The notes beneath the pieces were generated by a model. It did not search any database, was not told the origin of the DNA, and saw only the letters and a list, made by a program, of their open reading frames with translations. DNA of 64,000 bases from Prunella strophiata (Eukaryota > Chordata > Aves > Passeriformes > Prunellidae), in the NCBI GenBank assembly GCA_036583965.1, contig JAZBQD010000028.1, positions 1-64,000 of the forward strand, in the 5' to 3' direction. A program made the translations under genes and the position numbers. Of this stretch, positions 13,501 to 23,656 are shown in pieces. Numbering within the stretch: the first letter of the stretch is position 1; the number at the start of each line of letters is the position of its first letter.

Positions 13501-14550
13501 AAACCATCTTGCACAATTTAAGTTGCTAAAAGCCATAGGAATAATTACAAGTAATATTTTCAATTAGAACTCATAGAAGAAAGCGCAGCTACTTACTTAG
13601 AACAGAAAATTATATTCAAAACAATATTCAGGCCAAATTATTTTCAGAAGCAATATGGTTTCAAATAGACTTGGACACTTTCTACTCCTTAAACTGCCAA
13701 GAGCTTCATAGTGGAAGAGAAGTGGAAAAGTGGCAACTGAATAAACTGTTTCATTTGATAGTTTGTTTGTGAGTTTGAGCTTTTAGGTTTTGTTTGTTGG
13801 GGTTTGTGGTTTTGGGGTTTTTTTCCCCTTGGTTTTATATTGTTTCTGACACAAGACAGATTTCTTACTTCGAATGTTAATTAACCTTATCAGGAGATAT
13901 TTAGGTTTTGATTTGGGAAGTACATCAAATTTACAAGAGTTTTTATAGACGTTAATGCTGAGAATGCAACATGAAACAACTCTTCAGATGTAACCAAGTA
14001 ATTGTACACCTTTGTTCCTAGATACTTGGGACTAACTATTTATTTCCAGCAGAATTCTTGACATTGCTTTGTGAATGTGGCAATTTTTTTTCTAAATATT
14101 TTGACTTTTCTGAAGAATACTGGAAACCAAAATCTGTAACAATCAGTATCAGAGTATTACAAATTAATTCACCAGGAAAAAGAACTAGATGGTAGATCAG
14201 GAGATGCTTTTTATTTCCTTTCAAGTCTAGATTCTAAGAGTGGGGTAACTGCCCGTCAAGCAAGATGGCAGAAATAAACATGTGAGCATGTTGCTCTTCA
14301 AAGTCTGATGAGAAGCTCTGTTTGATAAATGATGAGTGTGTTCTGGGATTCTGGAAATAATACAAAATTATCTTTGATCAGTGGTGGGAAAAAGAGTGGC
14401 AAAGTATAAAGGGAATACTTTTTTGTTTAGTGGGTCTGCCTTCTATAAACAACACCACAAATGTTTTCTAATATTAAATGACAGAGGAGGCAATTGAACC
14501 ATTTCTGGAAATTTTTCCCATGTTCCAAAAACAAAGCTTATGCTAATATT

Positions 14551-14595
<45 letters not shown>

Positions 14596-15250
14596 AAAAA
14601 ATGATCCAAAAAAGTATTGAATTATAGATTGTAAAGGCAAGTAAAAATGCAATCATTGCTGATGGGAAGCTAATAAGTGTCTAAGCATGTATTCACAGGG
14701 TACATGTCTCTAAAGAAATACTCTAGCTAAAAGCCATTAATTCCTTATATCATCATTTGATCCTCTTTCATATTTTAAATGTGAATGAAAAACTTCATTA
14801 AGGACTCTAAATCTCAGATTCATCTTACATATAAAGCAAATAGTTTTTCACTGGTTTGCTTCAGGTTCTGCTAACTGAGGAAAGAAACTTTTGGCCTTTT
14901 ATCCTTTTTAAGGAGAAAAAGGATAGCTTTGTCCATCAACAGGGGGCACATTCTTATATCTCACCCTTTCTATATATTTAAAAAGAAAAGAGGAGAAAAG
15001 AACATGACCTATAAAATCTCATTCTGTTGACAATTTGTAGTTATACTAATAATTCTTAAATTTGGTTATCATTTTCTATCTTAACTTTGGTAAAGTGTTT
15101 CCCCAAGCAAGCCTCAAATTTATGACTATATATGATTTGAACATATAGAACTTCAAAGCATTTTTAACATATGATTTAGAGGTAGGTTAATAACTTTTTA
15201 ACACAAACATAATAACTCACAGAACTTTTTCAGTGCAAAACTATTTTTTA
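10561..15250. other. Intergenic, AT-rich
   Basis: Long AT-rich stretch with no gene I can support. It contains ATC trinucleotides (10585-10600), T-rich patches near 13800 and a poly(A) of about 40 (14553-14593). The GC patch at 10960-11090 is too short for an island. No ERV coding remnants are visible between 11100 and 15250, which matters because ERV-A should continue here if it were complete. Confidence 0.5.
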
Positions 15251-15303
15251 AACTATTTTAACATGTGCAAACTTAGAAAGCAGTCTCTGCATCCAGCTGC
15301 CGC

Positions 15304-16257
15304 TCAGCTGTTTCTGCGTACTTCTGGCATCTTCTGCTGCTCTTGGATCAGCTGTACCTGTGGCTTGACATTCTTGGCAGGGACCCATTGAAGACCTGCA
15401 TTTGTAGAAATGCACACAAACCCCCTCCCCCAAGTCCCAAGAGGATAGGGTCATGAAATTTGTCCTGTCTCTGGATCTTTGGTGAAGACTGGTGGCCTTT
15501 CCTTGAGCTTTGCTTGACTGATATTGCTGAAATGTCTGAAAACTGGTGGTACCTGCTCCATAAAGGAATTATTTAAGAAGTTAAAAACATACATAGCTTT
15601 ATTCAGCCTCTCTACTGTAGAAAGCACTTCTGTCCTTCCCTTTTGCCTTTCAAGGATCATTTTTAGAGATCTGTGAGCTCTTTCTACAATAGATTGACCT
15701 GTGGAAGAGTGTGGGATACCTGTGGTGTGTTTGATACCCCAGGTTTTGAAAAATTCCTGCAGTTTGTTAGAAATCCAGGCTGGTCCATTGTCGGTTTTGA
15801 CTTCCTGAGGAATACCTAGGGATGCAAATGCTTGTAAGAAATGCTTAATCACATCTCTACTTTTTTCTCCTTGATGTGCTGAAGCAAAAAATGCTCCTGA
15901 GAATGTGTCTATTGATACATGTATATGTTTGAACCTTGCAAATGACTGATACTGAATGATGTCAGTTTGCCACATCTGCAGGCTATTTAAGCCTCGAGGG
16001 TTAACTCCTGTTGCTACTGCTGGTATGGCTAATTTTTGGCAATCTGGACATGACTGAACAATTGCTTTTGCCTGATTCTGAGAGATGTTAAACACTTTTA
16101 CTAAAGCAAGTGCTTTTTGATGATAGAAAGCATGGCTCATTCTGGCTTGTTTAATAACATTAGGAAGTGTATTTTGGACTGACATGGCTAACAAATCAGC
16201 CATGGCATTGCCTTCTGCTAAGAAACCTGGAAGTGAAGAATGTGAACAAATGTGCAT
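15304..16257 (-). pseudogene. pol: ERV-A integrase (end of pol)
   Basis: Retroviral integrase joins viral DNA to host DNA. The open part (268 residues) starts inside the end of RNase H (residues 1-25). It then has the zinc-binding HHCC set (His42, His46, Cys70, Cys73) and the catalytic core with Asp99 (WQTD), Asp156 (TDNGPAW) and Glu192 (VERAHRSLK); Asp156 and Glu192 have exactly 35 residues between them, the DD35E spacing. A TGA at 15451-15453 ends the frame, but the same frame beyond it continues the family's C-terminal domain (GTWGRGFVCIS, then WVPAKNVKP) to a stop at 15304-15306. The premature stop would remove that DNA-binding domain. All catalytic residues are present, which is unusual for so damaged a provirus. 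Confidence 0.9.
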
Positions 16258-16577
16258 TACAAAGTAAGGTTCCTCTCAATTGGAAAGAAGGAAAATTAAT
16301 TTTTTGAGTAAACTGTATAGCTAGTCATTGGAAACCTCTTTTAGCAGAGACCCTTCTGCTCTGTCTACAACACCTGCAACATAGAATTAATCTGTTACCA
16401 AATTAAAAGGAAATGTGAATTTTGAAAATGCCCTTACAACGGCCGCTAACTCTATTATTTGTGCAGAACCGTCTGCTTCTTCAATATCTGATTCCCATTT
16501 TTTGGTCTCTGGATTTTGCCAAGCAATCACAGATTTTTTCGACTTCCTGGAACCGTCTGTAAAAAATGTGATTGCAT
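16258..16577 (-). pseudogene. pol: ERV-A RNase H domain (pol)
   Basis: RNase H degrades the RNA strand during reverse transcription. Minus-strand reading shows TFFTDGSRKSKK (first catalytic Asp), IELAAVVRAF where the family usually has a Glu after the second Ala, NLVTD (third Asp) and then HICSHSSLPG, which joins the start of the integrase frame. An in-frame TGA near 16277 separates it from the integrase frame and the frame is further disturbed near 16350. The probable loss of the acidic residue in the second motif and the stop make activity unlikely. Confidence 0.75.
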
Positions 16578-17171
16578 CTAGGGGTGCATAACATTTAAGG
16601 GCTTATGAATTAATTTTAAAGAAGAACTTAGTAGCTCATGTTTGGGACAATTGAGTGATATTTTCCCTGTAAAATTTTCTAGGGCAAATTGCATAACCTC
16701 TGAATTTTGAATTAACCATTCCAGAGAGATGGATGAGACAGGCAGAAAGATTTCTGCAAAATCCTTTTCTGCAAGGGAAAACATTTGGGATCTAGTCTTG
16801 ATAATTAATTGTGATATAATTTTGGGGCATGTTGTTATAGTTTTACCCAGCTGATGCGAAAGGAAAACCCATTCTAAGATTATCAGGTGGTCCCTCTTCT
16901 CTAGATCCCACTGGAATATTAAACGGTGAAGCTGTGGACCCTCCCCTAAAACTGCAAACAAAAAAGACACATTAGGATTATACCGATGGGCTTGGCGTGA
17001 TTGGATGGCTCGCATCATCTCATCTAAAGCATTTTGGGCTTCTTTGTTGAATTCTCGTGGTGAGTTTAAAGCTATATCTCCCTTCAATAGATCAGACAGA
17101 GGGGCTAGGTCCTTGTTTGAAATGCCTAGTAGTGGACGAAGCCAGTTCAGAGTCCCTTCTAGCTGCTGCAC
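16578..17171 (-). pseudogene. pol: ERV-A reverse transcriptase thumb/connection
   Basis: A 197-residue frame beginning near a QLEGTLNWLRPLLG motif, then LAPLSDLLKGD, typical of the thumb and connection subdomains after the retroviral polymerase palm. It leads in order to the RNase H block at its C-terminal side. It is out of frame with the YVDD-bearing segment upstream, so at least one indel lies near 17200. No catalytic residues are expected in this part. Confidence 0.8.
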
Positions 17172-17245
17172 TTCATTTAGTGTTTTTGGATTTGTCTTTA
17201 GTTGGAGTGGTTGTGGAGTTACTGTTTGTTCTGTGATTCTGTATT

Positions 17246-17793
17246 CTAAATATTTCCAGGGAGGAAGTGTCTTATTTTTTCCTTTGCTACTGTGAGTCCT
17301 GCTTTCTCCACTGCTGAGATGACCTGGTCTGCTGTCTCCTGCATTGATGCTTGATCCTTTGCTGCTACTAAGATATCATCCACATAATGCAAGATGATGG
17401 AATTTGGGTGTTGTACATGAACTGAGGAAAGTACTTTTTCCACAAACCATTGGCATATACTGGGAGAATTGTGCATGCCTTGTGGAAGAAGGCATTTTTA
17501 TTGATTGGATTGAAAAAGCAAATTGAGGAGTGTCATCTGAATGCAAATGAATACTGAAAAAACAGACTTTTAAATCAATAACAGTTAACTTCCAACCCTT
17601 TGGAATCACAACAGGAGAAGGTTATAAAACCTGATTGTAAAGAACCCATTTCTTGAATCACTTCATTAACTTTTCTGAGATCCTGCAATAACCTCCACTT
17701 CCCACTGTTTGACTTTCTAATTACAAAAACTGGAGTGTTCCAGGGGCTCATAGTTGGAGTTAGGTGACCTTTGTTTAACTGTTCCTGCACCAA
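17246..17793 (-). pseudogene. pol: ERV-A reverse transcriptase fingers/palm
   Basis: The RNA- and DNA-dependent DNA polymerase core, split over three overlapping minus-strand frames. From the N-terminal side: fingers motif [17 protein letters not shown] and [12 protein letters not shown] (17575-17793); then [11 protein letters not shown] with the first catalytic Asp and PQFAFSI (17376-17609); then HNSPSICQWFV and the active-site HYVDDILVAA (17246-17476). Two frameshifts disrupt the order, one around 17600 and one around 17470. All three catalytic aspartates are still encoded. In many betaretroviruses the residue after DLK is Asp; here it is Val. Confidence 0.88.
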
Positions 17794-17903
17794 CTGCTCT
17801 AATACAGCAAGTTTTTCTTCTGGTAAGGGACATTGGCTGACCCAGACAGGTTTATTGGATGCCCATGTGAGTTTTAATGTGTTATGTCCATCAACAGCCT
17901 TTG

Positions 17904-18653
17904 TTAGAAATCAGTTTCTAGTCTCAGACCCCACTGAGAGAGAATGCCTCTTCCCCAAAGACCTATATCATCTCCTACTATAAATGGTCTTGTGGTGGCA
18001 ACACGACCTTCGGGTCCCTCAAATGTGACTGAGTGCAAGCTACGGTAACTTTCACAGTGACCACCAATACCTGCCAGTTGGTCCAGTGTGGGTAAAATGG
18101 TCCAGTCCTGTGGCCATTTCGATTTCAATATCAGAGTGACGTCAGCTCCAGTATCCATCAGGCCAACAAGGGTGATGGCTCTCCTGAGGTCCTTCAGGAC
18201 ACAAGTGAGTTGAGACCGTGTGCAGTTGATGCACCTGGTCCAAGCAATGAGGGTTGTGTTGCTCCGTGACTCTGGTAGGAGAAAAGCTTGTGCTATGGTT
18301 AGTCCTTTGGGTAAAAAACATGGAGGGTCTGGACATAAAGCTAACACTGCAATTTCCTGTGAACAAGTGACAGATAGCACAGTTGGAATGACATAGAAAC
18401 CTTCTGCATGGGACCTGTTCACTCCCACCATTAAGAACTGATGTGGTTGTGGCTCAGGTCCCCGCTGTCCTGTGGATATGGTGTGAGCAATGGCAGTTGT
18501 TAGTGTTACTGGCTGGGCTGTAGACAGCTCTAGTATGGTACCTGGGGACATTATGCTTGGTAGTCCTGCAAAGATCTGCTGTGGTTCTGTGCTTAGTGAC
18601 CTGTGGTGGTCTCCTGCCCTTGGTACAGTGGTTCTTGTGTCCACACACACCAC
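17904..18653 (-). pseudogene. pro: ERV-A dUTPase remnant and aspartic protease
   Basis: The retroviral protease cleaves Gag and Pol. This 249-residue frame has two parts. Residues about 37-127 look like a decayed dUTPase (LSTAQPVTL at the start, PKGLTIAQAFLLP at the end), a domain placed before the protease in betaretroviruses; its central catalytic motifs are not recognisable. Residues about 160-249 are the aspartic protease: active site LMDTGADVTLI (Asp167), flap GIGG (195-198) and a GLWGRGILSQWG tail. The protease itself is open and its motifs are present. The frame is separate from gag, as expected for ribosomal frameshifting, but I could not identify a slippery site. Upstream neighbour is gag, downstream is pol. 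Confidence 0.88.
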
Positions 18654-18772
18654 TGAATTGTGCTCTGCTGCAAGTTTCCCGGATGATGGTATGGTTAACC
18701 CTCTACTGGGCGAAAACTATTAGTATTTTGATAAGGCCCTCTGTATCCACTGTTTCTGGGAGGTAGTCTCCT

Positions 18773-19573
18773 TCACACTTTTGGCCATTCTTTCTTAAAA
18801 TGTCCTCTGTTACCACAGGAATGGCACATATCCCTTGGAATCTGTTGATTTTCAATTGCCCCTTTAAATGCTGCTAGAGCCTCTGCTTGGGTTTGTGCTT
18901 GAATCTCTGCAGCTTTTTCCTGCTTCTTTAAGGTGTTTTCCTGAGCTGTTGTGATAGCATTAGCTAGCACCTCTGCCTGCATGGCTGCTGCATGTTCAGG
19001 GGTCCCCAGCTCATAACAACTGTCCACTAGCTGTGTTAGGGTGGGCTTGGTGTCTTGTGGTAATGCACGTAATACTTTTTTGCAGCTTAGATTTGTATTA
19101 GAGACTGTAAGCTGTTTTAACAACTCTTGTCTGGCTCGCTCTATGGGAATTTGCTTATCCAATGCAAATTTTAAACAGTCCAAAAACTTAATATATGGCT
19201 CATCCATCCCTTGTTTAATTTCTGTGAAGTCTAGTTCCAGTTTGTTCCCATCAGGCACCTGGAACAGGGCAGTCTTTGCTGCTTCCCTTATATCCTGAAG
19301 GATCTCTCTGTTAAGCGTCCTAGCTTGTACTTGTGGATCTGTGTGGGCTCCTTCCCCCGCAAACTGATCTAGAGTTATATTTGCAGTGGCTGGAGTTCCT
19401 GCATAACCTCTTAAAAGGTCATTTAGCAACTGTTTCCATGCCAGTTCCCACAGAGAATACTCTGTCAGAGACAGCAAAGATGTAAACAGTTGCTTTAAAT
19501 TGTGGGGGGATGAATACATTTGCTGTAAAGGTGGCTTGTAATAGAGCTCTGAAAAATGCTGAATCTCTCCCAT
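18773..19573 (-). pseudogene. gag: ERV-A gag: capsid C-terminal part and nucleocapsid
   Basis: Capsid and RNA-binding parts of Gag, which forms the particle shell. The frame of 266 residues has LTEYSLWELAWKQLL near residue 36, FAGEGAHTDP near 71, the major homology region with IKQGMDEPYIKF (residues 119-130) and a C-terminal zinc knuckle. The knuckle reads CHSCGNRGHFKKEW, so Cys250, Cys253 and His258 are kept but the fourth ligand is Trp263 instead of Cys. The region between (residues 190-245) is rich in Gln, Ala and Glu and probably coiled. A frameshift near 19500, at a run of G, separates this frame from the capsid N-terminal frame. Confidence 0.9.
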
Positions 19574-19886
19574 ATATGCAAGAGGCTTTGCAGATCTCTT
19601 TTAATTCTGCGAAATTTATTTGTTCCCATTGTGATCTTCCTACAGCTGTATATCTGGCTGGAAACATTTTAAGCTTCAATGCAATGTCCCACTCTCCTTC
19701 CTGGACTGCCTCCTTTCTTACCCTCTGCCAGGTATCTGTTCTTCCTGGTGTATGAAACTCATCCTCAGATTCTGAGGGGCTACCCTGGAAATATTTCTTG
19801 TTTGAATTGGCTTCGGCATTTCCCCCAATATGGGCACCGCCATTTTGGGCAGCGCTCTTCCGGGAAACCACATCTGGTTTCTGCAC
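19419..19886 (-). pseudogene. gag: ERV-A gag: capsid N-terminal part
   Basis: A 155-residue frame. After an Asn/Ser-rich linker it has SESEDEFHTPGR, then the capsid N-terminal motifs WQRVRKEAVQEGEWDIA, FPARYTAVGRSQWEQI and FAELKEICKASCIYG, followed by RALLQATFTANVF. It loses the Gag frame near 19500. It also overlaps, in another frame, the end of the upstream gag segment, so a second indel lies before 19886. Confidence 0.88.
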
Positions 19887-20478
19887 CAGGCAGGCTGTGG
19901 GCGTGCGGTCCTGGGGAGGGGGCAGGGAGCAGGGGCAGAGAGGAGGACCTCTTTGGGTTCCTTAACCACAGCAGAGATAGGAGCCTGCATCAGGCCATTG
20001 ATCATACTCTCGTAATTTCTAAGCTTGTTGGCAACAGAACCTACTGTCTCTTGATTGTCCTCGGCATTGATTGTTGCAGTGAAGGTGGTGTTTTGAGATG
20101 GCCCTAGACTTGCCAGATTCCACCACATGTTCCCTGTACATCTAACCTTGTCAGGATCATTATCATGCTGTCCGCTGCTCCCAAAAAGTACCTCCAATAC
20201 AGCCTCTTCCCTCAGTTGTTGGATCCCCTCCTCAAGAGTCTTCCAGCGCATTCTATGGTGGTGCTCCTGCATTCTTTCTTTGTGGACAAACCTCTCCCTT
20301 ACACTCATTAAAAGCCACTCCCAGAGGGAAAGGGGCCCTGGCTCCCTTACAAATACCTGATTTATACCTGATTTCTAGGTCAAGCGTCTGAAATTCCTTG
20401 CCTCATCACCATCTAGTTGAACACCTGTACCCATAAGGTCCCAGACCCAAAGTAGCCAGGCTGTGTAAGCCTCATGTT
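19718..20478 (-). pseudogene. gag: ERV-A gag: matrix-side and proline-rich part
   Basis: The open part is 19718-20308 (196 residues). The same frame extends toward 20478 past a TAG at 20375-20377 and reads MGTGVQLDGDEARNF, then REPGPLSLWEWLL, and then SVRERFVHKERMQEHHHRM and WKTLEEGIQQLREEAVLEV. These look like a helical region. It ends with a Pro-rich linker (PAPCPLPRTARPQP). It follows the membrane-segment frame at 20483-21244 in the same reading frame after one TGA, so the two were probably one Gag precursor. I do not recognise a named fold in it. Confidence 0.75.
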
Positions 20479-20482
20479 CCCA

Positions 20483-21244
20483 TCATACAATGTCTTTTTG
20501 TAGATTATGGAGACTTTCATACGACAGGGACTCGGTGATGGTCTGAACTTGTGATTCCCCTATAGGTTGTGAGGGCCCTCCTTTCTTATCCTTATTACCT
20601 GGGTTCACTGATATCACCTTAGACGTCTTTATTTCTAGAGGGGCAACTGCTGCTGGCTGTGACTGCCCCTGTGGTTCAGCTGGAACCTTGACAGTTGTAA
20701 CATCTGTGGCTTCCATTGCTGCACCATCAGACTCTTCTTTGTCAAGGCAGGGGGAGGGTTTCCCGCCAGCTGGGGCTAATAAGGCTACCACAGGGGAAAT
20801 GTACTCCCTCAGCATCTGGCCCATCTCACATATCTCCTTCACCCAATCCGGGTGCTTTATTTCTGAGGCAGGCTGTGGGGCAGAATCCTTCTTTTGTGGA
20901 GTAGTTATCCGGGTCATTATCCAGGTCAATCTCCCCTTATCTCTGAATGCTAAATAGAGTAGGCCTATAAGCAACACCACCCACTGCATGATGTCATTGG
21001 CATTCAGAGGAGATCTGAACCCTTGAAAAACTGGTGGGGTAGACCCAAAGAGCTGAGTGAGGGGCTGGGAAAAAATCTCCCCCGGTGTCATTTCCTCCCA
21101 ATAGGTACCATTGTTAAAGTAACCCCAAAAACACATTGTTAGTGTATGATAGCTCTGAATCCATGTGCCTGGCTTCCAAAGGAAGTTAAAAATCCAATAA
21201 TTCCTCACCTTATTTACCCATAAAATAAACAGGATGGCAGTCAC
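20483..21244 (-). pseudogene. gag: ERV-A leader-position ORF with membrane segments
   Basis: A 253-residue frame between the primer-binding site and recognisable gag, where leader or matrix is expected. It has hydrophobic residues 2-10 (TAILFILWV), a Trp/Tyr/Phe-rich part to residue 50 with one NGT glycosylation site, a clear membrane-spanning run at about 86-100 (MQWVVLLIGLLYLAF), a basic stop-transfer patch (RDKGRL), then a long hydrophilic Pro/Glu/Lys-rich tail. No Met lies near the start; an ATG at 21339-21341 opens a neighbouring frame that also encodes a hydrophobic run (HLVVSVFLPFLG), so a frameshift probably split one start region. No myristoylation signal (Met-Gly) is seen, unlike ERV-B and ERV-C. 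I do not recognise the protein. It could be an N-terminal Gag extension that targets membranes, or an accessory ORF. Confidence 0.65.
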
Positions 21245-21415
21245 AGTGGCCTTAGTTATAGGCCCTTAGACAAGGGCCTAAAAATGGAAGGAATACAGAC
21301 ACAACTAAGTGCCATCCAAACCAGGGAAAGCTAGACCACATTATTGTTTCCAGTGGGGCTTCTATATCTAGTACACAAGAACTGTTATTCCCTTTTTTTG
21401 TCTCAATGCCCTCGT

Positions 21416-21433
21416 GCCCCACATTTGGCACCA
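21416..21433 (-). other. ERV-A primer-binding site, lysine-tRNA type
   Basis: On the minus strand the site reads TGGTGCCAAATGTGGGGC, lying six bases after the presumed LTR end. It differs only slightly from the well-known lysine tRNA-1,2 site used by betaretroviruses; part of the change is CpG decay (CG to TG). This fixes the orientation and the LTR boundary. Confidence 0.8.
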
Positions 21434-21439
21434 AAATTA

Positions 21440-22097
21440 TGTCCTGGTTTTGAAAGACAGGTATCTGCCAGCAACAGCTGGAATCTCCCTTTGAATAAAG
21501 AATGTAAACCCCCTCCCTCAGATTATTATAATTTTGCAATATGGAGCATTCAGGCAAAGATTTGGGAATAGGAATAACAGTTCTTTACTAAGACCATTAA
21601 AAAAAAACCAAATGTAATAGTACAGAAAGACAAGAAAACAAAATTAACAAAAATCCTAGAAAACCCTGACAGAGTCAGGGATGTGACCTGACACCCTGTT
21701 GGTTAGGATGTTAAAAGAAGTCCAGATTAATCCTCCTGGAGAAACAGATGCAGTTCTGTGGAGTAGAGATGGTCCTGTAGAAAGTCTGTGTAGAAAGTCC
21801 TGTAGAAAATCCAGCAGAAAACAGGATATCTTGGTGCTCCCAGGTCCCCTTTTTATCTGGGTAGGAATGCTTGGTGCACCCCTCACTGGGTGGAGCATCT
21901 CACAATGGGGTGATGTAATGTGTCATGTCACTGGTGAGCCTCAATGGCCCATTATCAGAAAGCATCAGCCCCAAAACTGGTGTTTGGCCACCTCTTTCGT
22001 TTTGGTCAAGTACCCATAAGTACCCAGCAATTAGTTCCCTAGCAACACACGGGAAAAAAATCCACAAACACAAAGGAAACAAATCCAACCCCCAACA
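21440..22097 (-). mobile_element. ERV-A 5' LTR
   Basis: About 658 bp. On the minus strand it opens TGTTGGGGGTTGG, has a TATA box GATAAAAAGG (21848-21857), a possible AGTAAA poly(A) signal (21576-21581) and ends CCAGGACA just before the primer site. Four similar AGTCTGTGTAGAAAGTCCTG-like short repeats at 21770-21815 mark the start of R/U5. The plus-strand frames in this block are shadows. No matching 3' LTR occurs in the window. Confidence 0.75.
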
Positions 22098-22850
22098 CAT
22101 GGCAGTAAGAACTCTGCCATCACCTTTGCCTTCACCTTTTCCTCATCCCTTCTTACATACACTTGCTGTATCTTTCTAACCAGTTCATCCAGGAGCTTTA
22201 TTCTGCCCTTTCTTTAACCCCCATCCCAGCTACTGCCTGTGGGTGCTTATTCTTCCACAGCTCAAAATAATTTGTTTTTCCAGTGATCCAAACAAAATCC
22301 TTAAAATAAAATCCTAATCCTTCCTTGTGTAATCCTCATTTCCCAGATATTTCTTGCTCTTCTTCTTTGTTCTCACCCTTTTCACCATACACTATATTCT
22401 AGAGCCAGTCCCCATCCTGCCACAGTGTCCAAACATGGCCCCCTTCCAGCTGGCCCTGGATCAGCTGGCAAATTTTGAGGATAAATGCTTTCTGCTGCTA
22501 CTTGCCTTAACCGTATTCCTACATATTCTACTTCAACCAATCCTTTCCCAATATACAAGCACCATCTCACCCCTGTTGTGGAGACCCCTTCTTGACTCTT
22601 CTTATTGTCTCCCTGGGCATGGATTGTCTTTAATTATCTCTGTGAGAATGTACAAACTCCCTCAACATTCTCCCAAGGGAATCTTTGGAGATATTTTGGG
22701 AACAACATGTCTATTGCCAGGACCTGGCTTTACCTGTGCCACCTTCCATGGGTACTCTCTCAGGTTTACTCCTCAAAAACTCCATTGATAGGTGAGATTT
22801 TCAGTGGTCCTTCCCTGTAACTCTTCATGGAATCCCTGGTCCATCAATTG
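22098..22850 (-). pseudogene. gag: Family Y gag remnant
   Basis: Minus-strand frames give a matrix-side region near 22380-22800, with RWCLYIGKGLVEVEYVGI and, further upstream, PKISPKIPLGRMLREFV. A separate stretch at 22110-22200 reads LLDELVRKIQQVYVRRDEE, then VKAKVMAEFLL. The second resembles the charged end of gammaretroviral capsid just before nucleocapsid. Most of the capsid between these parts is deleted, and there are several stops. The plus-strand 144-residue frame at 22354-22788 is a shadow. Function is certainly lost; assignment to gammaretroviruses rests mainly on the adjacent primer site. Confidence 0.5.
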
Positions 22851-22980
22851 TCTGTCTTGAGTGAACACTATCGGGTACCCAATCAATTGCCCAGTGCTGG
22901 CCTCCACCAAAAGGACCTGATCACTAAAACTGAGTGAGGGGCACCTTCAGGTCCTCTTGCTGCCCCTGGATGGTGAAAGG

Positions 22981-22998
22981 ATCCCAAATGAGTTCCCA
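22981..22998 (-). other. Family Y primer-binding site, proline-tRNA-like
   Basis: On the minus strand the site reads TGGGAACTCATTTGGGAT, three bases after the LTR end. It differs from the classical gammaretroviral proline-tRNA site only by transitions, as expected for an old element. Confidence 0.7.
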
Positions 22999-23001
22999 TT
23001 T

Positions 23002-23363
23002 TGTTAGGAAAATTAATCCTCTGTGTCAGAGGTTTACGTCTGAAAAGGAAACAGAGGAATCCTGTAACTTTTTTGAATAAAGGGAGAGGTCATGGGGCAT
23101 TTCCCATGGGGTCTCTCAAATGGTTGGGGGATGCAGTCCCCTTTTTATCCTAAGTTCTCCACTTCATCACCCTTTTCCTTTCCCCATTGGCTTAGGTAAT
23201 CGGAGGGTACAGACTTCCTGAATTGCCTACTCTATGCCCCACTCTAATATGCACCCTTCTTTTTTTTGTATGTAAGAAAGAAAAAGAAACTCTTCCTAAT
23301 TCTCTAAGTCTATCTTCTCTTGCTCTAGGTTCAGGAAATTAACAGGGTCTTTGCTGAGCAACA
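23002..23363 (-). mobile_element. Family Y 5' LTR
   Basis: On the minus strand it has a CCAAT-type box (near 23183), a TATA box GGATAAAAAG (23141-23150), the block GAGAGACCCCATGGGAAATG and the end TTTTCCTAACA at 23002. These features align in order with the plus-strand LTR at 52110-52600. The AATAAA of that copy is mutated to AAAAAA here. The outer boundary at 23363 is approximate. Confidence 0.75.
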
Positions 23364-23656
23364 GTCTGTTGATTAATAACAGCTTCTATAACTGTTTCTT
23401 CTGTTTCTTCACTACTTGTAAGTTCCTAGACTTGTCTACAAGTAGATTCACATGGTCTGTTTGTGAAGACACATTCATCTTACTGCTTTCTCTCCCACAC
23501 AATCTTGGTGGTGGGGTGGCTCCCACTGCCACCGCACCCCGAACACGAGGCCCGCAAACACACACTTCCCCACCCTTGGCACTCACAAATACACTTACCA
23601 CACACAATGGCAAACAATGCTCCACACACCAGAGCCTTTTCTCCACTGCATTGCAT
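23364..23656. other. Intergenic between LTRs
   Basis: A short stretch with a CACACA-rich part (23559-23605). No gene recognised; frames on both strands are chance. Confidence 0.4.

Larger units (their letters stand above)
15304..22097 (-). mobile_element. ERV-A: betaretrovirus-like provirus, 3' truncated
   Basis: A minus-strand provirus in the order 5' LTR, primer-binding site, leader/gag, dUTPase-protease, reverse transcriptase, RNase H, integrase. The lysine-type primer site, the N-terminal dUTPase-like domain of the protease and the integrase motifs fit a betaretrovirus-like (ERVK) lineage. Coding is broken by at least four frameshifts and several stops. After the integrase C-terminal domain the sequence becomes AT-rich with no env and no 3' LTR, so the 3' part has been lost. 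Its 5' LTR abuts gag remnants of a different, gammaretrovirus-like element, so it probably inserted into that element. Confidence 0.85.
22098..23363 (-). mobile_element. Gammaretrovirus-like ERV fragment (family Y, 5' end)
   Basis: A minus-strand 5' LTR (23002-23363), a proline-type primer site (22981-22998) and decayed gag follow in order toward lower coordinates. The element is cut at 22097 by the ERV-A LTR, and no continuation is found on the far side of ERV-A. A related solo LTR on the plus strand lies at 52110-52600. Confidence 0.7.

Noticed and set aside
18490..18766. Plus-strand frames opposite ERV-A protease
   Set aside because: Shadows of the minus-strand pro frame.
22354..22788. 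144-residue plus frame
   Set aside because: Lies opposite gag remnants that are consistent with the minus-strand LTR and primer site.
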